From NCBI GenBank assembly GCA_021399445.1, contig JAJTUQ010000004.1:2604001-2668000 (forward strand): 64,000 bases of DNA, written 5' to 3'. The DNA is from Xylogone sp. PMI_703 (taxonomy: Eukaryota > Ascomycota > Leotiomycetes). Position 1 is the stretch's first letter. Every line of letters starts with the position of its first letter. The notes under the pieces were generated by a model. The model was not told the DNA's origin, did no database searches, and worked only from the letters and a program-made list of their open reading frames with translations. Of this stretch, positions 30,866 through 44,813 are shown piece by piece. Position numbers and translations under genes: made by a program.

Positions 30866-33837
30866 TGAGTATATACGATATGTATTTTAGCACAATCTAA
30901 AGATATAGAAGTGGACTGATTGATGCCTCCAGTCCCCACCTTTAGATGTAGTGTTGTTAGGTATTCTATAAACATTGGATGCTATAGGAATTTTGGCAGC
31001 TTCAATGCCTGAAGTTCATGATTCACAGCACATTGGCGTGATAACTAGCTTGAAAGTCACAAGACAATTTAAGTTTCCATCGCTACCAAAAGCCTAACGT
31101 CCTAATACTGTTTCTGCCAGTTCGGAACTAAATGGACATAGCTAGCTCAAGTGGCGATGAAAGCAAATCGCCAAGGCGTCGGCAGCGCGATATTAGGCCT
31201 ATGCAGGGTAATCTGAACCTCCCATGATTCCCCGGAGTGCCCCGCGAAGTCATTCTCTGTAAGCGTTATCTGGTGATTCTAAAAAGGCGATGGTATTGGC
31301 AAATTGCGCAATCTCTGTGGAGCTGCTCTAGTGAATGATTTTGTGTCATCTTTGTACACTCTCTTGCGGCACCAGCTGGTAGGTGCAGCTAGATTGTAAC
31401 GACAAAATATGAGTTATGGGATACACAGATGAATTATGTACAACCTAGTATTCCTAATCATTCGTAAGGTGACCAAATTGTCTGACGCGGCCATTTCAAA
31501 GGAGAGCTACTCCACCTTTTTAGCCTATCACAGGGGAGCATACAAGGAAGTATATACTCTCATCTTACCCCCCCAACAATAAATACTTGTCACCCACAAG
31601 GACAAAACTGGAGAATATTACAACCTCGGCACGGGCTCCGCGTAAGATTCGGACAAGGCACACAAGGACCTCATAATCTTAATTGGGAAATTCTGATAAC
31701 ATTTTTGACCTCATTTACCGGGGCTTGAGCAAATGAGAGTTTCAGACCAGGGGGTCTTTGGATTGGGTGGCAAGTATTATGGGGGGATAGTAATAGAGTC
31801 TACAATCAATTTAATGGCTTGTTGACCTGTGTAGCCGGTAAAACACGTAATACAAAAGCTAACCATTGTAAAGACAAAAGGCTAAAGTTATACAAGCTAC
31901 CACGGAGTAAGCTGAAAAGCATTTGAATAATTAAGTTACAGTAACAGGAAAGGGAAGTTTATGCCTCTCCGGGAGCTTTGGTTCAAGCTTTTGACTGTAA
32001 ACGATTATTTGAATACAAATATATTGAGTTGAATTTCAATACAGGCCATACAGATTGTACAGTATTTAAAGTAATAAAAGGCTCTTGGCCAGAGGTCGCC
32101 GTAACACTCGTTGTATTAGGGATTTGAAATCCTACAGAAGAAAGCATACAAAAACCCAATCCTCCTGGGTAGCTAGTTGTAGATTTACTGCGATTATCAC
32201 CAACTGGTGTTAATAGTTGGTTATGAGACGGAGTCATGTCCGTGTTCTCCGAGACATCTAGTGAGCACACGGCTTCACCGGATCGAAAGTTTTACTAATA
32301 TCGTAACGCTGCATGGTTGCATAATAACGTAGTTCCCAGTCATACGGGCCGCTCCCGGACAGAGTAGTTGGCGTGGTGGTACTTCCGGGCTCGCCAAATC
32401 TTGGTGGCGACTTATGTACCACAATGCCAAGTAGTTTGTTACCGGTACCCGGGAGGGAGGTACAACGGGAGCGGGTAAGTATTCGTATAGCGTTAGTGGG
32501 GTAGCAAATTGTGGAGCCTTCTATTCCATATCTAGTAATAACTTCAAAACATCATGACATTACTCTTTACGTATTTGCATCATTTCCTTATAGCTTTACC
32601 ATTACAATAAATGTCTAAGAGTATAATCAAACATATCCAATATTTTGTAAATAGTACATTTGCGTCAATCACAGCTTGGACAGCCAACCGGCATACTATT
32701 AATTAACTCTTCAAACTTATGCTTTCCGACTCTTATCCCATGCCAACTGTTCTCAAGCGATTATTACCAAATATGGAATAAAAGGGTTCCACAAGTGGCT
32801 ATCCCTACTAGCGCCATATGAATACTCACCTGCTGTACCTCCATAGATTTCACTACAAAATGCAGAATCACCGTTAAAAGATCTTAGCAATTAACGAAAT
32901 TTAGGTTTTAAATGTACATAGAATTAATAATACAGTACATTCTAATGTGTAGCTGGCTTTCGGTCTTCCCCATATGGATAGCTTGTATTATATATTAAAC
33001 TAGCAGTGGTTTTCGAGATTAAAATCATACTTTCCAGGATCATGAAGATTACAAACAAGTGAAAGGTGTGAGAAACTATTCTTTGGCATTATACTGGCAT
33101 AATTGACTACTACATATATTATCTCGTCAGAACCAGTAACTACCGAGATCTCTAAGGGTGATTCTGCTCAATTTTGCAGTAAAATCTAGCGGCTCAAATA
33201 GCCGAGCGTGACCCGCATGACTGAGAGCTACGTTATTGTCTTCAATAACAGTGGATTAGAATACTTCATTCAAGGAAGGCCAATATTTTCCACTGATTAT
33301 AAGGACAGTCCAGCGTGGAGTATTAAACTAATCTGAAGACAGAAAAAGTTAACCCTTCACTTGCATATTACACTCAACTTCCACAGGGATAGTTTGCTTA
33401 AACAACGTAATCGTGTAGCACAAAACCGGGAGATAATGAACGCCTTTCCTAAGGATGTCGCATTGGTATGCGTATCTTAAAGGCTGGGTGACAAACATCG
33501 GTCTTGTAAAGCAGGACTACTAATGCTATCTGCATGTGTCTTGCCAATCATACAAGCCATGTATTCCTACCACAGTGTATACCGGTATCTGATGATCCGA
33601 ATTCGATTTGACTCTTGGAGGAACAAATATGACTCCGAACAACTTCCTTCAATTACTAGTATATTAATAATGCTCAATGTTTAGTACTATAATCAGGGCT
33701 ACCTGTCTAGTTAGTTATGGGGATGATGACATGAGCAGCACTCTTACGTCGGGGTAGATTTATTATTCTCCCCCAGAACGACGTGTAGAAAGTTGTATAA
33801 GAGATGGTATTTTACATGAGGTTCGCCATATATATGC
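30866..33837. other. Long intergenic region, no gene seen
   Basis: About 3 kb without a convincing gene. A minus-strand frame at 31983-32270 lacks an ATG and any motif. The segment is AT-rich, and decayed sequence is likely. Confidence 0.5.
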
Positions 33838-33851
33838 TTGTTTGTCTCAAA

Positions 33852-35687
33852 ATGGCATCGGCCCCTTCCAGCTTGGGGAGTCCTCTCTGATACTCGAAAG
33901 ATTCGCCTCTCGGCGTGCGAGCAGTGTCATAGGCGCAAACTACGATGCGGTGCATGCGCAGATAGTGGACTTACCTGCCAGGTCGACGTATCCCGGTCAA
34001 CGAGGGGACCTAAACGGGGTCGGCTCAAGGCGCTGCGAAATAGAGTGAGTGCGTGTTTATCATTGGATTGGTTCAAGTGTAGTCTATCGACAGGCTGAAT
34101 TTGGTGGAGTTAGAACACCGCCTCCAGCAGCAAGTGAACATAGAGATTTCAGGACACCTGACTGCAGACGCTGCGGAAGGGATCAATGTGGAGGTTGACA
34201 ACTTTCCTATATGCCAGACGCCGGAGTATACTGCTGAGCATCAACTGGCCTTGGGAACAGTCCACAGGAATGGTCGTACCGAGTCTCCAGGAGCTTCTTA
34301 TCCAGAGTTGATATCTCAGTTTATTCAAGCAGACTTGTTTGTGTTCGAAGCGGAAGATCCAAATAATGACTGAGAAATGGACAGGGATGAGCTGTACTTT
34401 GACAGAGCACATATATCCGTGCCAGTTATGCACCAAGGCCGCTATGCCGCATGGGCAAAAGACCCTATCTTGAAATCATCTCGTGTATGTCTATAATACG
34501 CAATGTGGGTGGTAGCCGCATTACTATCTTCCCAGTTTCAGCACCTTCACGACTGCTTGTATAGAAAATTGAGGCACGCCCTCGAAACTATGGAGCTTAA
34601 CTACATGAAACTGGAATTCATGGATACTGAGCAGGCTCAAGCTTGGATACTCATATCAATATATGGGTTTATGAGAATGTATTATCGGCGAGGCTGGATG
34701 AGTGCTGGTCCAGCTTTGCGAATAGTGCAATTAATGGGCTTATACGAAACAGATGGAAGTCAGGCTTCAGCAAGACAGCAAGTAACAAGTCCTCCAAACC
34801 TCAGCTGGTCTGAGAAAGAGGAGTGGCGACGGACATTTTGGATGTCATAATGCATTGATCGTCTCATGACCATTTGCAACGGATCTCCCTTACCAATTGG
34901 AGAGTCAGTGGTCAGTCGACAATCACTCATTATTCAAAATTATGGCAAATCTGACTTAGGATGAGATCCGTACTCACCTACCGGCGTCGGAGGTAGACTT
35001 TCAAATTGGCCAATGTACACAATGTTTTTGTCGGAAGTCATTGCAGCTGAGAGCAAGAAACTGTTAGAGCCCTTTACTGAGTGTATTATACTGTCAACAA
35101 TCTGCGGGCGTATTCTAGCACATCAACAACAGTTGATTGTAGAACGTGAGTATAGTGATTTGTTACAAGGCTGCTGGAGCCGTCATAAATGGCTAGATGC
35201 GCTTCTCAGTCAAAGAGTTCGGGTTTTGTCTTTTGAAGTTGCTGCAGCGGAAAGGATTGATCCACTGCTCTGTTTCTCTCGATTCCTAGCGCAGACTGCT
35301 GTTATTTACTTGTGCGATATTGCCAGTACTCTTCCAAACGACCAATCTCTGGCCCTTCTTGAGGAGTATGGGAGTCTTGCATTCTCTGCAGCCCAAGATA
35401 TTGTAACCTCACTTTCTCTCTTGGATCGCTTAACTCTCTTCAAGGAAAGCTAGCCATCGCCTCCACTTTTTTCTCTTGTTTATGAATTACAGAACCATCC
35501 TTTCATGTCCTTTTCGTTATACACAGCGGCAAACTTATTTATCGTTCACCAGGTACAGGGTGATTTTACAGCACAACTCAAACGAATTCATCGCTGTCTT
35601 CATAATATGAGAAGAGTGAACGCACTTGCAGATAATTATCTACAACTAATCACGACGGAAGGAACATCCCTCATGGAGGGAGAGTAG
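33852..35687 (+). pseudogene. Decayed Zn2Cys6 fungal transcription factor
   Basis: Relic of a binuclear zinc cluster regulator. Zinc region: SACEQCHRRKLRCGACADSG then LTC. The spacer between Cys 3 and Cys 4 is lost, so only five of the six metal ligands remain. A GTGAGT...CGACAG intron (about 34045-34093) leads to a coiled linker (LNLVELEHRLQQQV). The fungal-specific TF domain follows: ELYFDRAHISVPVMHQGRY, WILISIYGFMRMYYRRG, GPALRIVQLMGLYE and WRRTFWMS then CIDR. Breaks: a frame change between the first Met (33852) and the cluster, TGA 34371, TAA 34848 and TAG 35451. Similarity resumes in the same frame after each stop. It lies 3 kb from the MFS/amine oxidase pair and could be their former regulator (inference). 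Confidence 0.82.
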
Positions 35688-35761
35688 TCATTGAAAAAAC
35701 TTTAACTCGCTGGGATAATACACTGTAAGGAGAATAGTAGCAAATGAGAGCTCTCGAAGAC

Positions 35762-36342
35762 TGTGACGCCCCCGGTAAAGGGGCTCGAGGAAACGTAGCG
35801 CTGGGAAGGCAAGGCAAGTGAAGCGTGGAGGCACATGAGAACTGGTTACCTGTATGCCATTACATACCTTTAAGTTCTCTTTGTAAATATTATAACCTTT
35901 GAATTAAATTGATTCAATAACTCCTACTATGAGTATGTTATGAACAAACCCAGAATTTTAGGATAACTAAGCAATATTCAGATCCCAGTGTTATAATAGT
36001 CTAGCCACTATCCTAGGACCTGGTTGGCCTGAGCATTGGATAGTTCCCAGGAGCCCGCTTCCAGGAACAGTAAGAGCCAAGAAGACATCCGGCTACGGGA
36101 AGGAGTTCTTGGGAGTCCTTAAGGACTCCAAAAGTCTCCAGCACTCCAGGTCGGCATAAGGCTCCCAACATAGCCATTCTCTAGCTTCTTTTGTAGACAG
36201 GAGCCTCATGCTCAACTCAATTGATTTCTTTAAGCCATCAATAGTAATGACTCAATCCTATTTATGCTTCTCCTGCCCTTTACCTTCCTACTGTAAAGCA
36301 TCTCAGTATGCGTAACCCAACGTACCAGCAGGTTTCGCTACA
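35762..36342. repeat. Possible degenerate solo LTR
   Basis: Begins TGTGACGCCCCCGG, a common start of fungal Ty3/copia LTRs, and could end TTTCGCTACA (TG...CA, roughly inverted TGT-GCG ends), giving 581 bp. It contains no frame. No target duplication was found at these ends, so the boundaries and the call are tentative. Confidence 0.35.
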
Positions 36343-36648
36343 CTAAGTATGTGATATGAACATAGGGAATGCTGATGCTTAGGCAAAGTTTCTGAGCTAA
36401 TTGCATCATCAAAGAAGAGAGATCATGCTTACAAAACATAAATATTGTCTTTCACAATCGAAAAAGGACTTATCTGTAGTGTGGAATCGAGTTGAAGGAG
36501 TCGAATGGAGAAGACCAATTACTCCCGTTGTGATTGGCTCGCTTAGGCCGTCTACCCATTCGACGCCGACGACATGCAACTTCCCAAAGCTCCGTCAACC
36601 TCAATTGAACCCCTCGGAATCGCTACTGTAGAACATCAATCGCCCACC

Positions 36649-37071
36649 ATGACAGTAGTAGAAGCAGTGAAAGAGGCAGTGGGCCTGGGATCCTCATCGA
36701 CGCCTGGTAAACTTATGTCTCCTCGCTCTAATCCCTGATCTAATGTATCCTGCAGCAACACGACAACAGATGAGCGACGCCAAATTACCTCTAGCCTACC
36801 GAGACAGCTGCGCAAACCTCTTAATACCCCTCAATCGGTGTCGATATGAAGAATTCTATCTCCCATGGAAGTGTGAAGTATGGATTTCCTGATGCCCGAG
36901 GACTTGAGTTATCGAACCACAAGTAGAAAAGTTGAGGGACGAAAGCTGACCTATTGTGACTTACAGACAGAACGACATAGCTACGAAAAGTGCCAGTACG
37001 AAGAATTTAGGAAGAGAGTCGCAAAGATGGATGAGCTGAGAGCAGCGAAGGGAGGAGCAAGAAGCAACTAG
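36649..37071 (+). CDS. NDUFB7: NADH:ubiquinone oxidoreductase subunit B18 (NDUFB7)
   Basis: Accessory subunit of mitochondrial complex I, on the intermembrane-space side of the membrane arm. Exons 36649-36706, 36756-36877 and 36967-37071 give 94 residues. The diagnostic twin CX9C is clear after splicing: CANLLIPLNRC and CETERHSYEKC, with YLPWKCE between them, then a basic C-terminal helix (EEFRKRVAKMDELRAAKG). The second Cys motif spans the exon 2/3 junction, so it is invisible in unspliced frames. It would be imported without a cleaved presequence and oxidised by the Mia40 route, as for other twin CX9C proteins. It is the first clearly conserved housekeeping gene after the accessory region. 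Confidence 0.93.
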
Positions 37072-38087
37072 ACCCGGTCAACGAACCATGTACAAAAGAA
37101 TAACAAAGATTGAAAGAGCTCTACTACATTCGCCTATGTTACTATGTGATATACTACCTAGGTTTCCTGAGATCAGCACGATAATGGCTCGTTTGCTCCT
37201 ACAATAGGTTCGACTTCCACCAATAGCTGCCTCTAGAACGCACCCAAATCAGGGCACCTCGAGCATACCGTCTCTTCTTGAACTAGAACCACCAATATCT
37301 TTGTCGAACATGCATTTTTATTTGGTAGGTCACTTGGCTGAAGCGACTGGATTGTGAATTGGTTGAATGGCACTAGATCTTCGATGCTCAGAAGAGTCAG
37401 AAGTCAATATAACTGTTTAGACTACAGCTAAAGTATTCGATTGTGGAAACATTTACATGAGGATTTGTCTTCTCGGAATACATGATTTTGGATACCTGTG
37501 CTTCTTGAAATAAGCAAAGCTCTTTATAATTGTTCAATTCCAAACGCAAATTCAGAAACATGATGCGAGAGCTCGAATTGGCATCCTGGTATTTGTGCCC
37601 GCAAGGTGACGAAAATGCCTGTTGTTGCCATTAGAGCATTCCAAAATTCATTAAATTTAGGATATATCATAATAACTTCACGAACCATCATCTAAGTCAG
37701 CTGTCACAATACCGTATGATAAGTTGGTGGTACCCATGAGCTCTCTGATGATCTAGTGATGATCCGTTAATTTTACAATAACACGAAATTCTAAGGAAAG
37801 CAACAAAACTCAAGTACTTTGACCACGTAAACTTTAAAAATCTACAATAAACAGTATTTTAGTCGGTCTTATCAATTTACATCCGTACTGATCGCTGTCT
37901 GCCTTCAGAGCTGGTCGTGCCTGATGACGAATCATTGAGGGAGAAGCAAGATTGGCTACGGCAGGCGGATCCAGCACTAACAGCGCAACCATCGTCAGCG
38001 CTGTTTCTAAACCCCACCAAAGCAACGTCTCCCGCCGTTTGGCCTCGAGACCTCCACAAACACAGACTCTCCAACCTCGCTGCAAAG
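37072..38087. other. Intergenic / 5' UTR of ARP2
   Basis: Downstream flank of the complex I subunit, then the promoter and leader of ARP2. Frames on both strands near 37834-38167 overlap the ARP2 leader and are shadows. Confidence 0.5.
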
Positions 38088-39450
38088 ATGGCCGAACCAC
38101 CAATAGGTATGATATTTGCCAGATCAATCTTGAGCATCACTCCATTCTAACCAGCCGATTTTCATAGTCCTCGACGGAGGCACTGGCTTCCTAAAGGTCG
38201 GCTATGCAGCACAGGTATGCGCAGCTCGACATAATCAGATTCCCACGTCCACCTAATACTAATTGAGCCATGGCCTACAGAATTTCCCTGAGTTCCAATA
38301 CCCATCCATCGTTGGACGACCCATCCTCCGAAGTGAAGAAAAGGGCGATGATTTTGTTATTAAGGACATTATGTGCGGTGATGAAGCAGCAGCGGCTCGT
38401 ACCTTGCTTCAAATAAGCTACCCGATGGAGAACGGAATAGTTAAGAAATGGGACGATATGCAACATCTATGGGATTATACGTTCTACGAGAGGATGAAGG
38501 TGGATACTACCGGCCGGAAGATCCTGCTGACGGAACCCCCGATGAATCCGTTGAAGAATCGAGAGCAGATGTGCGAGGTCATGTTTGAGCGATACCAGTT
38601 CGGCGGTGTATACGTGGCTATCCAGGCTGTGTTAGCGTTGTACGCTCAGGGTATGAATACGGGATCCTTAGTATCTCTTTAAATTAATCTAACAGCAGCT
38701 AACACTTGCGTTCTTTTAGGTCTTAGCTCGGGAGTGGTGGTCGATTCGGGAGATGGTGTCACGCATATTGTTCCCGTATACGAATCCGTTGTCCTCAACC
38801 ACCTCACTCGACGTTTAGATGTTGCAGGCCGAGATGTTACCCGCAATTTAATTGCCCTCCTCCTCCGCCGAGGCTATGCCCTGAACAGAACTGCCGATTT
38901 CGAGACAGTTCGTCAGATCAAGGAGAAGCTATGTTACGTCTCGTACGATCTCGAACTTGATAAGCGCCTGAGCGAAGACACAACCGTTCTCGTTGAAAGC
39001 TACACCTTACCAGATGGCCGCGTCATTCGTGTTGGCAGTGAGCGTTTTGAGGCACCAGAATGCTTGTTCCAACCTCACCTAGTGGATGTTGAACAACCCG
39101 GTATTGCCGAATTCCTCTTCAACACTATCCAAGCCGCAGATGTGGATGTTCGTGCATCTCTCTACAAGGCTATTGTCCTTTCAGGAGGAAGCAGCATGTA
39201 CCCCGGACTTCCCTCGCGACTAGAAAAGGAATTGAAGCAGCTTTGGTTAACAAAAGTACTGGGAGGAAATCCCGAGCGATTAAACAAATTCAAGGTGCGG
39301 ATCGAGGACCCTCCTCGACGAAGACATATGGTGTTCCTTGGCGGTGCAGTGTTGGCCAACATCATGGCTGATAAGGACAATATGTGGATCTCAAAGGCGG
39401 AATGGCAAGAACAGGGTACACGGGCGCTAGAAAAACTAGGACCAAGATGA
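38088..39450 (+). CDS. arp2: Actin-related protein 2 (Arp2/3 complex)
   Basis: ARP2 with ARP3 forms the nucleating core of the Arp2/3 complex, which makes branched actin for endocytic patches. Exons 38088-38106, 38168-38214, 38281-38650 and 38720-39450 give 388 residues, close to the usual 391. Seen: the N-terminal phosphate loop [20 protein letters not shown] with ARP2-typical [20 protein letters not shown], the second nucleotide loop [20 protein letters not shown], and the adenosine-region block [20 protein letters not shown]. The first exon is only 19 bp (MAEPPI plus one base). Such tiny first exons are common in fungal actin-family genes. All splice sites are GT..AG and frame is kept. Orthology is strong from the IVGRP and IEDPPRRRH features. 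Confidence 0.95.
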
Positions 39451-39939
39451 AGAAGATGAGAGCGTGTGTAAGTGTCTGGGGGAGGGTGCATTTTTCCTAC
39501 CTTCTCCCATAAAATAAATAAGTTCAATCGAAGCGTAACGTCCATCTTATGAATTAGACCTGGGGTCTTTAGTCGCTATGAGAGTGCCATCTTTTCATGT
39601 CAAGAATAAAAGTGCCATTATACTGCTACCACATCTTCATTAGATTAGATGAAGTAACGTTTTATTTCTTCATGCTCTAGCCTGCTCCTGTCGAAAGTAA
39701 CGCAGAACTAGTGTAATGGCTACTTTGGAAATTAAAAGTAATGAGATATATTAAGACAACGCTGTGGCAGTATTGGACATGCCCAAACCACCACAACAAA
39801 CCATTACAGGCTACAAAGGAGATCCACCAATAACTAGAAACCTTTGGTGACTTCCAGTAAACAATTTAGTGTGCTCTTTAATAGCAAGCATAGCAATTAT
39901 TTCTTGTTTGGTCAAACAGATGAACCTGTACTCCAGCAA
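39451..39939. other. Convergent 3' region
   Basis: Between the convergent ARP2 and sugar-transporter genes. No gene seen; probably both 3' UTRs. Confidence 0.5.
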
Positions 39940-41517
39940 CTAATCTACTCTTCTAACACGACCCCACACTTCATCTGCATCTTTCTTTCCTTTCGTCTCA
40001 GGGACCCTAAAAGAAATGAAAATGAAACCCACCAGTGCCATCGCAGCAAAGACAAAGAAGGACCAGCCAGATCCGCCAAATCGGTTGTTTAGAGCCTGGT
40101 TCAGTATTGGGAAGAACTGTGCTACTGCGAAGGTGCAGATGTAGTTGGCAGCTAAACTCCAACTCTGAATGGCACCGACAGCTTCCTGGCCAACAAATTC
40201 AGAGGCGATCATGAAAGGAACTGGACCAAGACCGGTTGCGAAGAATGCTGTAAAGGATAAAACTGCAAAGGCAGCAACAACTTTAGCCTCGACACGGAGG
40301 GCAGAAGCAAGAGCAAAGGAAGAAAATCCCATGCCAGCAGTAGAGAGAAGCAGACACTTCTTGCGCCCAATCCTGTCAGGTAGAGGCGAGCAGAGTATTG
40401 TCATAGTGAGGTTTATGACGGAGATCAGGATTGTGAGAAGGCCGGAAGAAACGGGTAGGAGACCAGAGAGGAGAGAAACTGAGTACATCATGATGCTGTT
40501 TATGCCAGTGAATTGCTGGGTAAACATGATACCTATCACGGCAACAATGGCAGGCTGGTAGAGGGGATCTTTCATAGCCTCGAAGAAACCAACATGGGAA
40601 ACGGATTTCTTGTTAGCCGGTGACAACGGGGTGATGACTGTTGGCTCCTCTGCATCACCTGCAAGCAGACCCTCATCCTCGCCCGAGCTGTTAACGTCCC
40701 AATTCTCAATTTCTTCATCAATAGGTATCCCATGCCCTCTAATTCGCTGCAATGTTCGAATAGCCTTCTGTGGGTGCTTATGTGCTGCGAGCCATGCCGG
40801 TGTCTCAGGAACAAAAAGCAATCCAATGAACTGCAAGATGGAGATCCCTACTCCACTAGCCAGTATCAACCTCCATCTGGAACCGTTACTCAAGAAATAA
40901 CCGAGAGTCTGCGTAAGAAGAATGCCAATATTGCAAGTGACCTGTGTCATGGCACCGAATAAGCCCTTCTCCCGAGGCGGGGCTACCTCTGAGATGAACA
41001 TTGGTACGATAACTGTGGCGGCACCAGCTCCAACACCTGAGAGTAATCGACCTGTAGCCATGACTGGTATATTCCCCGCTAGAGCCTCAAAACTGCCGCC
41101 GATGATGAAAAAGTAGCTTGTTAGGCGCATCGCAGGGAGTCGCCCACGGGTACTCGAAATAGGGCCCGCACAGAGTGCACCGAGCAGACCGCCAAGAGTG
41201 TAGATAGAGGATATGGCAGCAAATTCCGCCTCGGTCATTGGGATACATTGTGGAAACTTCGAGAGAGTGTCCGAGGGACTCGAGACAGCATGTGTCTTAC
41301 AAGTTAATACATCTTGAGGGGCGTTGAGCTCGGCCTAGAGGTAATAGAATTCGTGTGGTTAGCCAATGTATATGATATGTGAAATTATTCCGAAGAGCAG
41401 TAAGGACTATACCAAATGGAAGCCGAATAAGAGCGAACCTAGGGTCGAGACCGCAATGATAGAGACCAAGTAGAAAGTGACATCACGGAGGCATTGCCTC
41501 AGACCTGAAGCAGCCAT
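39940..41517 (-). CDS. MFS sugar-transporter-family protein (yeast Vps73/Ybr241c-like)
   Basis: Exons 41517-41413 and 41334-39940, joined across a 78-bp phase-0 intron, give 499 residues. The first exon supplies helix 1 (YLVSIIAVSTLGSLLFGFHL). The second has the sugar-porter marks GGLLGALCAGPISSTRGRL, GRLLSGVGAGAATVIVP and FISEVAPPREKG, PETPAWL, helix 7 with FTQQFTGINSIMMYS, PDRIGRKKCLL and the end VPETKGKK. Twelve membrane segments fit. The central loop is acidic (SSGEDEGLLAGDAEEP). The overall pattern, including the Cys-rich first loop (VLTCKTHAV), resembles the yeast vacuolar-membrane proteins Vps73 and Ybr241c more than plasma-membrane hexose carriers. Transport substrate and vacuolar location are inference. 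Confidence 0.88.
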
Positions 41518-42868
41518 TTCAGCCTGATTAATAGCGGGTGCAGATCTTCAACGGAGCATTCGCATGTCCCGACAGTCTTTAATCAATATAAAAAGTAGGT
41601 GAATGACAAGAACAGATGTCGTCCTGGTCGTACATGTTGATGTGTCGAGATGGGCCGTCAGCGTATCCTGGTCAGCTGTGATTCGCGGGGATTTATGCAA
41701 GGTTGTGAAACTGAGAATCCAAAAGGGGAAATCTGCTGTGGATGCTTGGGTCCCGCTGCGGAATCCCCCGCTATTCCGCCCCCCCGCATAGCTTATGCAG
41801 GACCGAGAGGACCCGGTTATGCCCATCACTCATCTCTTCCCAGAACTACCGACACCTTTATAGTATATGTCTTCTACAGATATACTCCACTTCACACGGA
41901 GCACGATATTACTCATCTTTCTATAACCACCCTCTCTAACAGTGGTCGTCACCAAAGAAAATGAGGTTATGTAAAGATGAAGGCAAAAGACCTTGCTAAT
42001 CTGTACCAGTTGAGCGATGTTTGTGAAGAGTGCGCACCAGAGCCAAAGTAGAACTAAAGAGGACTTGAGTTCAGGCAAATATTTGAGATATTTAGTTAGT
42101 GATAGACAGGAATGTAAAACTATCAAAGTTCTCGTCATAATAGACTGACTACATGGGACCCAGACTAGACAACCACAGGCTAATAGAGGTATTTAGAGAT
42201 AGACACCAGAAAATACAAAAAAGAGAGATCAAGGAGTTGCTTGTCATAATCATTGTTTTCATTCCAATCGAGTCGATCGATGACCACCGCCTGTAAAACA
42301 CCTTCTCCCTTCTCCTCCTCATCTTCCCCCTCCTGCTTTCCCCTAAACATCAAACAGGAGAGTACTATATTATTACAAAGTTGTATGGATATAAAAAAAA
42401 CCTAGGAAACGCAAATAGCAAACAGCGGACGATATTCTAAGTAATGTGTAGTATTACAGAGCGCGCCGGGAATGAATTTGCAGAACAAATAGACAGTGGA
42501 TGGACAGCAAAGCAGACAGGGTATGAAAAACAAGAGCTAAAAACGGTGACGACGGTGAGTAGAGCAGAACAGGGATGATATAGAGAGGACGCGCTGAGGT
42601 ATGAGGCATCGCTCAGTGTCTGCAAAATAGGCTTGCAGGAGATCAGATATGCTACAAACATAGCTGGCGCGGTGCAGCTACTAACCAGCAGACGCAAAAT
42701 AGCGGACAGCAGGACAGCAGCCGATCTTTCTGTGCAGGGTTCCTCAATTGAGAAGTAGAATGCTGGGGGTGAAGCCGGCATTTTCTTCTATCCCTGCTTC
42801 TATCCCCTCTGCGCTTTTTCGTTCGGTTGATATCTTCTCGACTTATTGAGACCTGTGCTCTCTGGCTC
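41518..42868. other. Intergenic
   Basis: Promoter of the transporter (41.5-42.2 kb) and 3' side of ARF6. The overlapping open frames on both strands here have no motif. Pyrimidine-rich tracts near 42290-42350. Confidence 0.5.

Positions 42869-44813
<1,945 letters not shown>

Noticed and set aside
31983..32270. Minus-strand 95-codon frame
   Set aside because: No ATG start, no family features, AT-rich surroundings.
37834..38167. Several overlapping frames before ARP2
   Set aside because: They overlap the ARP2 leader and first exon; ARP2 splicing explains the region.
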